33,633 nt of DNA from JBCCEJ01 sp039030335 (GCA_039030335.1 JBCCEJ010000062.1:1-33633), one strand, 5' to 3'. Shown: positions 1 to 7,684, counted from the stretch's first letter. The notes: generated by a model not told the origin, from the sequence alone. A program made the numbers and translations.

Positions 1-284
1 GGATGCTGTGTCAGTCTCTAAACGCGGAGTTCTCGCCCAAGGGTATTCATGTTGCACACATTCTCATCGACGGCGCGGTAGACGCACCCGATACGCTCGG
101 GAAGATGCTCGGGCCTGAGCGCTTCCAGACACTGCGCGAATCGAAAGGTTTGGACCACGATGGGTTGCTACTACCAGAGCGTATCGCTGATACGTACTAC
201 CACATAGCGAAGCAGCACCGCAGCGCTTGGACCCACGAGTTGGACCTGCGGGCGTTTTCGGATCTGCCATGGTGGAATCACTAA
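1..284 (+). CDS. Short-chain dehydrogenase/reductase, C-terminal fragment (5' end outside window)
   Basis: The visible 93 residues form the C-terminal third of a classical SDR. They hold the substrate-loop region after the active site (KGIHVAHILIDGAVD) and the tail with SAWTHELDLRAFSDLPWW, which I recall from a group of proteobacterial SDRs of unknown substrate. The nucleotide-binding motif and the Tyr-x3-Lys catalytic pair must lie upstream of the window, so cofactor and substrate cannot be read. The first visible ATG at position 3 is probably an internal methionine. The gene ends 307 bases before folX, so it is unlikely to be tightly coupled to it. FolM (dihydromonapterin reductase) was considered because folX-folE follow, but the tail does not resemble what I recall of FolM. 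Confidence 0.8.
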   Translation, partial: MLCQSLNAEFSPKGIHVAHILIDGAVDAPDTLGKMLGPERFQTLRESKGLDHDGLLLPERIADTYYHIAKQHRSAWTHELDLRAFSDLPWWNH

Positions 285-591
285 ACAGTAGTTGTGCCGA
301 TGAGCCCCGCTAGGGGCTGGTCGCTTCGGAAGGTTCGCAGATCACCGCGAATCTTTGCCGATTGCACGCGGATTTGAACTTCTCTTCACAACGTCTTCAC
401 GGCGCGGAGCCGACCATCATTCCCACGCAAACTCGAGGTAACTGCTGGGAATGCAAACGTTGCTGGCCGACCCATGTCCCGCCGAAAAGGTCGTTTCGCG
501 TAGCGATAGAATCGAAGGCGGCAAAGACGGCTTGAGCCGTCAGACAGCCCCCGACCACTCCTCGCATTGGCTCTGGAGTTCAAGTGCACCC
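285..591. other. Intergenic region upstream of folX with a small hairpin
   Basis: No convincing gene is seen here. A perfect 6-bp inverted repeat (AGCCCC, loop GCTA, GGGGCT) lies at 303-318, about 20 bases after the SDR stop. It could stop transcription but has no T-tract. The folX frame stays open upstream to an ATG at 451, but that stretch does not look like FolX. The folX promoter must lie in this interval, though I see no clear -35/-10 pair. Confidence 0.4.
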
Positions 592-996
592 GTGGCGCAG
601 GTCTGCGTCGAGAACCTGCGCTTACGCACCTACATAGGGTTCAATCCGGAGGAGCGCGAAAAGCAGCAGGACGTCGTGATCAACGCGCATCTAAGCTATG
701 TCGCAGACCAGGGGATCGCCGATGACCGCGTCAGCGCGGCGCTCGATTATAAGCAGATCACCAAAGCCATCATCACGTATGTAGAAGGCGGTCGGTTTTT
801 GCTCTTGGAGCGCCTGGTCGCGGACGTCCTGGCGATAGTCGCCCGGGACCCGCGCGTACAGCGCGCGCACGTGCGCATCGATAAACCGCACGCACTGCGT
901 TTCGCGGACTCGGTGTCACTCGCCATGTCGTACACCAGCGACCCCGGTGCGCCGCCGGCCGGCAACGAATTTCAATCGCCAGAGATGTCAGTATGA
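592..996 (+). CDS. folX: Dihydroneopterin triphosphate 2'-epimerase (FolX)
   Basis: FolX epimerises 7,8-dihydroneopterin triphosphate to dihydromonapterin triphosphate, a step towards tetrahydromonapterin, a cofactor used for example by bacterial phenylalanine hydroxylase. The protein is closer to E. coli FolX than to FolB aldolase: the N-terminal ENLRLRTYIG block, QQDVVIN, the central YVEGGRFLLLERL block and IDKPHALRFADSVS all have direct counterparts in FolX. The frame is open from an ATG at 451, but homology begins at the in-frame GTG at 592, which has a GGAG at 575-578, so GTG 592 (134 aa) is preferred. About 15 extra residues extend the C-terminus. The stop overlaps the folE start as ATGA, so the two are translationally coupled. 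FolB activity cannot be excluded from sequence alone. Confidence 0.85.
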   Translation: MAQVCVENLRLRTYIGFNPEEREKQQDVVINAHLSYVADQGIADDRVSAALDYKQITKAIITYVEGGRFLLLERLVADVLAIVARDPRVQRAHVRIDKPHALRFADSVSLAMSYTSDPGAPPAGNEFQSPEMSV

Positions 997-1685
997 GTGC
1001 CAATCCGCTTTTTATTGCCACACCCGATGATAGTGATCTGAGTGATGCCGCCTTTTCCGTGCGACAAGCCTTACTGGAGGCCGGCCTGGAAACTCCAATG
1101 GTGCCGAATTTCCTTACGGCGGCCCAAAAGCAGGAGCGGATCGAGTCGGCGATGACCGAGGTCATGTCGACCCTCGGCCTGGACCTGACCGACGACAGCC
1201 TGGCGGAGACGCCGGCTCGAATCGCGAAGATGTACGTCCAGGAAATCTTCAGCGGTCTCGACTACCGCAAGTTCCCGAAGATCACCGCCATCGACAACAA
1301 GTTCGCAGCGACCGACATGATCAAAGTTGCGGGTATCGAACTAACGAGCACGTGTGAGCATCACTTCGTGACGATCGACGGTACTGCCGATGTCGCCTAC
1401 ATCCCTTCGGGAAAGGTGATCGGGCTGTCGAAGATCAACCGGGTGGTGCAGTTCTTCGGCCAGCGGCCACAAGTGCAGGAGCGCCTCACACGTCAGATTC
1501 TGGTGGCGCTCCAGACTTTGCTCGGCACTGACGATGTGGCCGTCTATATCGACGCGACACACTACTGCGTCAAGTCGCGCGGGGTTCGCGATACCAGTTC
1601 GCACACTTCCACCCGCGCCTTGGGCGGCGCCTTTATCGAAGATCGCACGCTTCGCGCAGAATTCCTGGGGCGGCGCGGAAACTAA
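993..1685 (+). CDS. folE: GTP cyclohydrolase I, type IA (FolE)
   Basis: FolE converts GTP to 7,8-dihydroneopterin triphosphate, the first step of folate and pterin synthesis and the substrate of FolX encoded just upstream. The 230-residue protein matches the E. coli enzyme almost end to end. It has the zinc ligands Cys121 and His124 in STCEHHF and Cys192 in THYCVKSRG, and the block GLSKINRVVQFFGQRPQVQ. The spacing of the two zinc cysteines (71 residues) equals that in E. coli (C110/C181). The start overlaps the folX stop by four bases (ATGA). This is the zinc-dependent type, not the zinc-independent FolE2. With folX it suggests a dedicated monapterin pathway. Confidence 0.97.
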   Translation: MSANPLFIATPDDSDLSDAAFSVRQALLEAGLETPMVPNFLTAAQKQERIESAMTEVMSTLGLDLTDDSLAETPARIAKMYVQEIFSGLDYRKFPKITAIDNKFAATDMIKVAGIELTSTCEHHFVTIDGTADVAYIPSGKVIGLSKINRVVQFFGQRPQVQERLTRQILVALQTLLGTDDVAVYIDATHYCVKSRGVRDTSSHTSTRALGGAFIEDRTLRAEFLGRRGN

Positions 1686-1690
1686 ATCTG

Positions 1691-2101
1691 GTGCGGAACT
1701 CAAAAGCCACGGTTCCGTCCAGTTTGCAACTACCGCCCGCCTGCATCAGCTGTGGCCGAAAATTGACGTTGCGCGCCCGCTGGCGGGGCATCGAAGAAAA
1801 GGTCAAGTACTGCTCAGAGGCATGCCGGCGGCGCCGGATTCGGCCGGTTGATCGTGAGTTGGAACATGCTATCCAACGGCTTCTGGACCAGCGGTCACCC
1901 ACCGGGAGCATTTGCCCCAGCGAGGCGGCCCGTCACGTCGCGGTTGGTCGAGGTGCAAACTGGCGTGAACTGATGGAGCCCGCAAGGCGGGCGGCCAGGC
2001 GGTTGGTGCACGCCGGCATGGTGGAGATAGTTCAGCGTGGCAGAGTCGTAGACCCGTCAGCTTTTCGCGGGCCGATTCGCATTCGCGGCAGAACGCCGTA
2101 A
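1691..2101 (+). CDS. DUF2256 and DUF3253 domain-containing protein
   Basis: This small protein (136 aa, GTG start 5 bases after the folE stop) joins two domains of unknown function. Residues 15-50 form a DUF2256 zinc ribbon with Cys18-x2-Cys21, Trp31 and the pair Cys41-SEA-Cys45 followed by an arginine run. Residues 54-130 match DUF3253, a small helical domain with the block ANWRELMEPARRAARRL. The very short gap places it in the folX-folE operon. DUF2256 genes are often found near photolyase, folE and SDR genes in light- or stress-responsive clusters (recalled, not checked). A metal-binding or nucleic-acid-binding role is possible, but no activity can be assigned. Confidence 0.85.
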   Translation: MRNSKATVPSSLQLPPACISCGRKLTLRARWRGIEEKVKYCSEACRRRRIRPVDRELEHAIQRLLDQRSPTGSICPSEAARHVAVGRGANWRELMEPARRAARRLVHAGMVEIVQRGRVVDPSAFRGPIRIRGRTP

Positions 2102-2105
2102 GGGG

Positions 2106-2140
2106 GGCCGGACGGCGGCGCCGTTCTAGTGGGTCTGGCC
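2106..2140. terminator. Stem-loop between convergent genes
   Basis: An inverted repeat GGCCGGAC / GTCTGGCC (8 pairs, one G-U) at 2106-2113 and 2133-2140 encloses a smaller one (ACGGC / GCCGT). It lies between the convergent DUF2256/DUF3253 and LON-domain genes and overlaps the end of the latter. It lacks a T-tract, so it is only a possible terminator. Confidence 0.3.
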
Positions 2141-2791
2141 GCGGGATGTGGTAAGCGGTGACGCTCCCATCTGCAGAGCCGCCTTCAGCAGAGACGTCCG
2201 CTGGTCTCCAGCGTCGGCCTCGATAAACGCCTGTTTCACCTCCGCTTCAAAAGGAAACTGAGCGCAGATGGTGTCAACGAGTCGCATGGTCTCGGCTCGC
2301 TCCCAATCATCCCAACTGACTTGTAGCCCGCTGCGGCTCGCGAACTGCTCCAGCATAGGTCGAAGTTCCTCGAGTACGCTTCGGGGTATGTCAACCACGG
2401 CAGTGTCCGCGCCGAACTCCGCATAGTCAGGCCGTATACGCCGGTAGCCGTTGCGAAGCGACAGCTCCTCTCCAACACGAAACCGGTACTCGCCGCTCAG
2501 AATGATAAAAAATCCGCCGGTACCAGTTTCCTGCAAAGTCGTTATACGACCGACGCAGCCTACGTTATGTATCGCCGTTGGCGACGCTGCCTCTCCCGGC
2601 GTCCCACGCGGTTGAACCATGCCCATCAGCCGGTCGGCGCCAAGTGCGTCGATGACCATGCTCACGTAGCGAGGCTCGAAGATGTTGAGCGGAAGCTGCA
2701 AACCGGGAAATAGAACTGCGCCCGCCAGCGGGAATACCGGCAGCGTCGACGGAAGGTTGGAAAACGGGGTGAGGAACGGAGAATTCGACAT
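2126..2791 (-). CDS. LON peptidase substrate-binding domain protein (no protease domain)
   Basis: The protein is about 221 residues and consists of a single Lon N-terminal (PF02190-type) domain. It shows LPVFPLAGAVLFPGLQLPLNIFEP near the N-terminus, RYVSMV, MGMVQP, then NVGCVGRI and the GEYRFRV strand. There is no ATPase or Ser-Lys protease domain, so it is one of the small stand-alone LON-domain proteins, whose role is generally unknown. Three start codons lie in a row (GTG 2797, ATG 2794, ATG 2791). The GAGG at about -5 from 2791 favours that start. It is a single gene convergent with the pterin operon and preceded by a long AT-richer non-coding region that probably carries its promoter. 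Confidence 0.9.
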   Translation of the reverse strand: MSNSPFLTPFSNLPSTLPVFPLAGAVLFPGLQLPLNIFEPRYVSMVIDALGADRLMGMVQPRGTPGEAASPTAIHNVGCVGRITTLQETGTGGFFIILSGEYRFRVGEELSLRNGYRRIRPDYAEFGADTAVVDIPRSVLEELRPMLEQFASRSGLQVSWDDWERAETMRLVDTICAQFPFEAEVKQAFIEADAGDQRTSLLKAALQMGASPLTTSRGQTH

Positions 2792-3318
2792 CATCACCTC
2801 AGCATCGTCTATGCAAAGCGGCAGGCGCTTGCGGGTGTCGCGGAAGCTCCGCGGCAGAGTCGGAATACGCGCGACCGGCCGCGTTTCGCTCGATCTCTGG
2901 CTGACCGTCGCTAGCCTCGAGTTGTCGAGTATTCTATAAAATTGAGTGCAGGATTACACGTATTTTCAATATCTAAATATAGCCAAGACTTATACATCTA
3001 AGCATCGCGGCGATCACATGCAGGCGAAATATACCCACGAGCGCCTGCTACATCGTCCGGTGGAGACAGTTCTCGCTCGGCTCATTTGACTGTTTGCGGT
3101 GTGGTTCGATGAACTACCGATGCCTCCGAGCGCCGTGTTTCACTGCAACCCTCGAACGGGATTTCAGCTGAATAATCTGCGTCGCAAAACCGGCATCGAG
3201 TTGAGCAGGGCGGGAGCGCCATTCAGGCGAGCAAAGTGCGCGTCTCGCGAGACGGGATAGCTCGCTGCACGATGCGCCTGCGGCGCACGCTCGCGCGGGA
3301 GCGTTTGCGGGAACTCAC
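2792..3318. other. Long intergenic region with an AT-rich patch and hairpins
   Basis: This stretch of over 500 bases has no supportable gene. Positions about 2933-3005 are markedly AT-rich compared with the GC-rich surroundings and probably hold the promoter of the LON-domain gene. Three inverted repeats stand out: CGCGGA-AGC-TCCGCG at 2839-2853 (in the likely leader of the LON gene), a perfect 14-bp palindrome CGTCTCGCGAGACG at 3241-3254, and TGCGCC-TGC-GGCGCA at 3273-3287. The last two lie just past the MerR gene's 3' end and could help end its transcript, though no T-tract follows. Confidence 0.45.
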
Positions 3319-4347
3319 CTACGCTGTCGGCTCGGTGACCACAAGGTCGATACCTTCAGCCCGCGCGACCCGTTCGATCGCATCTTCGAACAGCGCGCGC
3401 GCATGTGCAGCCGTCTGCCACAGGTAGTGATGCAGCTCTGCGTCTTCGTCGCTGCGGTTCTTGCAAACCACGCTGTACTGCTCGAAAGCATGCAGGTCGC
3501 TCAGCAACTCGGCGAGATGACGTGGACATTCGCACTCTACGCTTGGGGCGTCGCCAGCGAGCGTTGCAATCTGCGCGGCGGAGAATCGCGGCGCGCGATA
3601 GGCGTCGCCGAGCGCCCAGACGCCTCCGCCGTGGTCCGCGGTTCCGCCGGCGCCGTGCGGCAGTAGCAGCTCCTGCGCCAGCGTCGCGGCGCGGGCAGTA
3701 TTCACAGGCGCTCTCTCTACCGCGATATTGGGAGCCCGCAGGGTCCTCAGGTCTGCTCGAGTGGCGTACCTGTAGATCACCAATGCGTGCCGAATGCCAG
3801 TCTCATTGAGCAAACTGGCGAGCTGCAGATCCGTGCTCCGGCTGACGACGGCCACATGATAAATCAGCAGGTCGACTGTCCGGTCCTCCAGCGCTGCCTT
3901 CAGATCCGGCAACGTCCATCCACTCGCCACGCACGCCAGCTGCGTCGGCCCGGGCAGGTCACCACGTGCGTTGTCCGCAGGCCCGGTAAAGCCTTCACCG
4001 CCGAGAACCGCTACGCGAATGGGGCGCGCGTGTTGCGTATGTCTCGGCGCCGGAGCATCCGGTAGCTGCTCCCAGATGTTGCCGAGCTCCGACAGCGGCC
4101 GGTTCGCCAACTCGGCCAGCGACATGCCGCGGTCGGCGAGTTTTTTGATGAGAATCAGGCGATCCAGGTCCTCGCGGGTGTATCGACGTCCGCCGCCAGG
4201 GGTGCGGCTCGGCCCGACGGCACCGTAGCGCTCTTCCCACTTGCGCAAGGTGTGTACGGATACCCCGACCAGGCGCGCCACTGCACCAATTTTGAGGGGG
4301 GAGGTTTCATTCCCGGATGGAGTCACTGTGGGGCACCGGCTAGACAT
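3319..4347 (-). CDS. MerR-family transcriptional regulator with degenerate B12-binding-like domain
   Basis: The N-terminus (residues about 18-87) is a classic MerR winged helix: LKIGAVARLVGVSVHTLRKW, then ERYG, GGGRRYTREDLDRL. The middle (about 108-230) has an alternating strand/helix pattern like a Rossmann or cobalamin-binding domain, as in CarH/LitR photoreceptors, but I do not find the DxHxxG cobalamin motif. The C-terminus (about 270-332) is helical and carries Cys272-x-Cys274-Pro-x-His277 and Cys295, possible metal or redox ligands. At 342 residues it is much longer than a simple MerR. It sits downstream of an FAD monooxygenase gene on the same strand, and its own upstream region holds repeated TGGACA/TGTCCA elements, suggesting autoregulation. 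The signal it senses is unknown. Confidence 0.85.
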   Translation of the reverse strand: MSSRCPTVTPSGNETSPLKIGAVARLVGVSVHTLRKWEERYGAVGPSRTPGGGRRYTREDLDRLILIKKLADRGMSLAELANRPLSELGNIWEQLPDAPAPRHTQHARPIRVAVLGGEGFTGPADNARGDLPGPTQLACVASGWTLPDLKAALEDRTVDLLIYHVAVVSRSTDLQLASLLNETGIRHALVIYRYATRADLRTLRAPNIAVERAPVNTARAATLAQELLLPHGAGGTADHGGGVWALGDAYRAPRFSAAQIATLAGDAPSVECECPRHLAELLSDLHAFEQYSVVCKNRSDEDAELHHYLWQTAAHARALFEDAIERVARAEGIDLVVTEPTA

Positions 4348-4380
4348 CGCTGCCGGGATTCTGCACTTAGTTCACGTCTA

Positions 4381-4417
4381 TGTATACAGAACTTGGACAG
4401 CGCTGGACATGTGTCCA
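4381..4417 (-). promoter_or_regulatory. Candidate operator/promoter of the merR-like gene
   Basis: Within the 97-base gap before the MerR gene lie the palindrome TGTATACA (4381-4388), TGGACA at 4394-4399, TGGACA again exactly 10 bases later at 4404-4409, and its inverse TGTCCA at 4412-4417. One helical turn between copies plus the inverted copy is what a dimeric regulator site would look like. TATACA on the minus strand could serve as a -10 element. No good -35 is visible. Confidence 0.4.
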
Positions 4418-4444
4418 TTCGAGGAGCCCTGTGTGCGCTGACCT

Positions 4445-5587
4445 TCAGGCGGAAGAGTACTTGCGCTGAAAATAGCTCTGGAACAGCCAGTTGGGGAGAC
4501 ACGTCATGGCGGTGTCGCGCATCCAATAACGCGGCCGGCTGCCTGGGATGTACCAGTCAGCCGCCTTCAAGGTAGCTGGCTGTTTCGCGTTAATCGCCGG
4601 ACGCAGGGCCTTTTCGTACGTGGCGAGCGCGGACTCGGGAGTGCCATCGATCAACGCCTCGCAAAAGGCACTCGCCCCCCAGAAGGCCGCTGACGCCCCC
4701 TGGCCTGACAGTAATGTCATGCAGTGCGCTGCATCACCGAGCAGAACGGCTCGTTGGTGGCCCCAGGCGGGCAGATGGATCTGAATCAGGTTATCCATGT
4801 AGAAGCCATCAGGCGGACAGTGTTCCAGCACCTTGGTCGTGGTGGGCGCCGCGCCGGCGAAATCCGCCCGGAGCACCGCGGCCCGGTCAACCGGGTCTGG
4901 CGCCTCGCGATTCTCTCGCTTCCAGATGAAGACGCACGCCAGGTCGCCCGCTCTCGTCGTGTACACGCACATGTAGCGGTTTTGCTCCATGTGGTTCTCA
5001 AAACGGTCCTTGAGACCGAGCACGTTGGGGAGTTTGAATGCGGCAGAAAAGAGGCCCAGGTAGTGCGCGTTGACCTGGTCGGCTGGCCATACGAGTTGAC
5101 GCGTGTTGGAGTGCAACCCGTCTGCTCCGAGCAGTAGATCGAACGCCTCATCGGGGGCGTGTCGAAAAGACACTTCCGCCTTTTCTTCCGACATGCGAAC
5201 GCCGGTTATGGAATCGCCGAAACGAAACTCCGCCACTTGCCGCGCCGCGTCGAAAAGCACGCGCTGCAGGTCGTCGCGCATCAGTTGCACGATATCGAGG
5301 CCGCTGAACAGCGCACGGTAGTCGAGTTCGAGCATGGGGCGCCCGGCGTGGTTCAGATACGCCGATTCGCGGATGCCGGCGCCCAGAGCCACCGCTTCAT
5401 CGAGCAGCCCCAGCTTGCGCGCGTACTGATACGAGTGGCTGGATAGCGAGATGATATAGCCATCAGCTCTGACATCGGGCGCTCTTTCGACTACCACGGG
5501 CCGAAACCCGGCCCGGCCGAGCCAGATGGCACTGGTCAGACCGGCGACGCCGGCACCGGAAATGAGAATGCGGCTGGATTTATGCAT
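4445..5587 (-). CDS. FAD-dependent monooxygenase/oxidoreductase (PHBH-type)
   Basis: This 380-residue protein belongs to the group A flavoprotein monooxygenases, which use NAD(P)H and oxygen to hydroxylate aromatic or other substrates. It has the dinucleotide motif GAGVAG (11-16) with Glu35 at the end of the second strand, the DG motif in LLLGADGLHSNTR (about 152-163), and the GD motif AVLLGDAAHCM (about 280-290) followed by SGQGAS. No N-terminal signal or membrane segment is evident. The substrate cannot be predicted; Tet(X)-like and geranylgeranyl-reductase-like relatives share the fold. The MerR gene follows 97 bases downstream on the same strand, so the regulator may control it, but the operator-like repeats lie after this gene, not before it. 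Confidence 0.85.
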   Translation of the reverse strand: MHKSSRILISGAGVAGLTSAIWLGRAGFRPVVVERAPDVRADGYIISLSSHSYQYARKLGLLDEAVALGAGIRESAYLNHAGRPMLELDYRALFSGLDIVQLMRDDLQRVLFDAARQVAEFRFGDSITGVRMSEEKAEVSFRHAPDEAFDLLLGADGLHSNTRQLVWPADQVNAHYLGLFSAAFKLPNVLGLKDRFENHMEQNRYMCVYTTRAGDLACVFIWKRENREAPDPVDRAAVLRADFAGAAPTTTKVLEHCPPDGFYMDNLIQIHLPAWGHQRAVLLGDAAHCMTLLSGQGASAAFWGASAFCEALIDGTPESALATYEKALRPAINAKQPATLKAADWYIPGSRPRYWMRDTAMTCLPNWLFQSYFQRKYSSA

Positions 5588-5599
5588 CGTGCTGGTGGC

Positions 5600-6580
5600 T
5601 CAAAGAATGTAACGGATGAGCTTTGGGCCCAACTGTCTTGACAGCCACAATGGACAATATTTCCAGGCACGAGTTGCAATCCGCACGGCGGCGGTCTCCA
5701 GCGATGGAGCGCGGTCGCCGCGGGCGACGAGGTAGTGGTAGAAGAGCGGTCGCGGCGTTGCTCCCCAGGACTTCTTGAACCGGTAAGTTCCGGCATCAGG
5801 CGCTGAGCGTCCGAGGTCAAAAGTGTGAAGACCTCGCTCACAGGCGTCGCGGATGATACGCCAATAGAGCAGATTGTTGACGCTGGTATGGCGATAGCTG
5901 CGGCGCGTTCCCGCGAACGGATGGTGCAGCGTACCGTTGACTTCCAGTAGCAGCGCGGCAGCAACCGGCACGGCGCCATCGTAAACCACCGGGACCCGGC
6001 AGGCAGGGCCGAAGGTCTCCGCGACGCGGGAAAACAGACGTGCCGCGTGCGACGGCGTGCCCAGGTCGCGCCACACCTCGGTGATGACGCGCTGAAAGTC
6101 GACGAGCATATCCGCGCCACCGAAGCGCACGGTGAAGTCTCCTCGCTCCGCCTTGCGGACCTGATTGCGCGTTTTGCCATCCAGCGCGTCTCGCCAGAGC
6201 GCCTGTGCGTCACGGTCGAGTTCCAGAGTAAAGGACACGTATCGGTCGTCGACCGCCACCGCCGTCGAGGGTTCGGTCAACAGACGGTCGGATTTCAGGA
6301 GGAGAGCAGGAGCGGCCGCCGCACGGCGCGCCTCATCCATCACGCAGAGGTCCGCGGACGTCAGTGGCACGTCGCCCCCGGCGATCCCGCCATACTCCAG
6401 ATATGGGGCGTTGGCGAGCAGCCGCCGCGGCCCGGCCTGGAAGAGCCGCGCGGTCAAGGTGCTCGACTGCACGACCTGGCGGCGAAGTGCATAGGTGCTC
6501 ACCACGGCGTCGTCCCAAGCGTCGAGGTCAGCCGGGTTGCGTGGAGGTTCGGTGCGGCAGCCGGGGTTGGCACTGGTCAT
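5600..6580 (-). CDS. FemAB-like GNAT-fold acyltransferase (PEP-CTERM-associated type)
   Basis: This 326-residue protein resembles FemAB family enzymes, which use a double GNAT fold to transfer acyl or aminoacyl groups. Recognisable blocks are KTRNQVRKAERGDF mid-protein, DLGTPSHAARLF, PVAAALLLEVNGTLHHPFAG, NNLLYWRIIRDACERG and FDLGRSAPDAGTYRFKKSWG near the C-terminus. This order matches the subfamily linked to exosortase/PEP-CTERM exopolysaccharide loci (recalled family knowledge). No exosortase or PEP-CTERM protein is encoded in the window, but surface-glycan genes lie 21 kb away. It ends 12 bases after the start of the monooxygenase gene downstream, so the two genes may be co-transcribed. 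The acceptor and donor are unknown. Confidence 0.8.
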   Translation of the reverse strand: MTSANPGCRTEPPRNPADLDAWDDAVVSTYALRRQVVQSSTLTARLFQAGPRRLLANAPYLEYGGIAGGDVPLTSADLCVMDEARRAAAAPALLLKSDRLLTEPSTAVAVDDRYVSFTLELDRDAQALWRDALDGKTRNQVRKAERGDFTVRFGGADMLVDFQRVITEVWRDLGTPSHAARLFSRVAETFGPACRVPVVYDGAVPVAAALLLEVNGTLHHPFAGTRRSYRHTSVNNLLYWRIIRDACERGLHTFDLGRSAPDAGTYRFKKSWGATPRPLFYHYLVARGDRAPSLETAAVRIATRAWKYCPLWLSRQLGPKLIRYIL

Positions 6581-6614
6581 GCAGTATGGCGTGTGTCCGG
6601 TGTGGGCTTCGTCT

Positions 6615-6644
6615 CCGGCAGGCCGGGCATGGCCGGTCTGCCGG
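6615..6644. repeat. Strong inverted repeat in divergent promoter region
   Basis: CCGGCAGGCCGG (6615-6626) and CCGGTCTGCCGG (6633-6644) can pair over 12 positions with one G-U, around a 6-base loop GCATGG. The repeat ends five bases before TATACT (6649-6654), a good -10 hexamer for the enoyl-CoA hydratase gene, so it covers the place where a -35 would be. It may be an operator between the divergent FemAB and crotonase genes, or an RNA hairpin. Confidence 0.4.
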
Positions 6645-6805
6645 TCGCTATACTCGGGTTATCGCACGCTCTGCGGGAGTGCGCAAAGCATACCGGTTTC
6701 CCACCGAGAGCGGGTAGATCGGGCGAATCGAGGCCGACCGGTGCCGGGTGCCCGCGAGGCGAGGTCAAGCCGCCTCGGCCGCAACCAACCAGGAGAACTC
6801 AGGAA

Positions 6806-7639
6806 ATGGCCCGCCATTCGAATGCCGATCAGCCCGACGAAGCGTTGCTGGTAACCGAAGCCGCTGAAGATCACATCTGGGTGCGGTTGAACCGGCCATC
6901 TAAACGCAACGCTCTGAATGCGGCGTTGAGGGCCGCGCTTCGCGACGCGATGCGCCATGCCCGCGACCGTTGCAAAGTTGTCGTCATCACCGGCACGGAT
7001 GGGGTCTTCTGCGGCGGCATAGACCTCAAAGAGGTGCAACGCGAGGCGCAATCGGGGTCCACGGCCGCCCTGACTGACTGGCGTGAACTCAACCTCGAAA
7101 TCCGCGCCCATCCCGCCATTTTCATCGCGGCGGTGAACGGCCTCGCGTTGGGCGGTGGCGTAACCCTCACCGGCGTATGCGATCTCGCAATAGCGGCCGC
7201 GGACGCGACGTTTGGCATGCCCGAGGTAGGTTTCGGTATGTATCCAAACCCGGCTGGTCCGGCCGCTCAGCTGAACCTCGCGCGCAAGCGTGCTGCGTGG
7301 CTGGTATTGACCGCGGAGCGGATCGATGCGGCGACGGCGCAGCAGTGGGGCATGCTGAATGAAGTGGTGGCGCCGGAGGCGCTCAGGACACGCGTAAGAG
7401 CGGTTGCGGAACGAGTGGCCGGGTTTGACGCAGATACGCTCAGCGCATGCAAACGGGCTTTGGATGATATTCCGCTGGCGGTATCGACGTGGCGGGATGC
7501 GTTCGACCGGGGCGTTGGCGCAAACGCCGAAATTGCAGCTGCCAGCGAAGCAGCCCTGGACGGTCTGGAGCGTTTCAGCCGCGGTGAACGAAACGTTGGA
7601 CAGGGCGGGCAGGGCGATGGACACGGCGATGTGCGCTGA
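6806..7639 (+). CDS. Enoyl-CoA hydratase/isomerase (crotonase) family protein
   Basis: The 277-residue protein has the crotonase fold: RLNRPSKRNALNAAL near the N-terminus, the first oxyanion-hole block VFCGGIDL (about 67-74), the second AAVNGLALGGGVTL (about 108-121), and FGMPEVGFGM. The Glu equivalent to rat Glu164 is present (Glu140), but the one equivalent to Glu144 is replaced by Thr120, so it may be an isomerase, hydrolase or non-standard hydratase. The frame is open far upstream, but ATG 6806 has AGGAG plus AGGA just before it and homology starts there. The glycine-rich tail after about residue 262 is probably unstructured. It is divergent from the FemAB gene, and its CoA substrate is unknown. 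Confidence 0.88.
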   Translation: MARHSNADQPDEALLVTEAAEDHIWVRLNRPSKRNALNAALRAALRDAMRHARDRCKVVVITGTDGVFCGGIDLKEVQREAQSGSTAALTDWRELNLEIRAHPAIFIAAVNGLALGGGVTLTGVCDLAIAAADATFGMPEVGFGMYPNPAGPAAQLNLARKRAAWLVLTAERIDAATAQQWGMLNEVVAPEALRTRVRAVAERVAGFDADTLSACKRALDDIPLAVSTWRDAFDRGVGANAEIAAASEAALDGLERFSRGERNVGQGGQGDGHGDVR

Positions 7640-7684
7640 GCTGTGACGGCCGGTCGCGCCGCACCGGTCGGAGCGGCACGGCCG

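Noticed and set aside
451..591. N-terminal extension of FolX from ATG 451
   Set aside because: The added 47 residues have no FolX similarity, while GTG 592 has a ribosome site and starts the conserved sequence.
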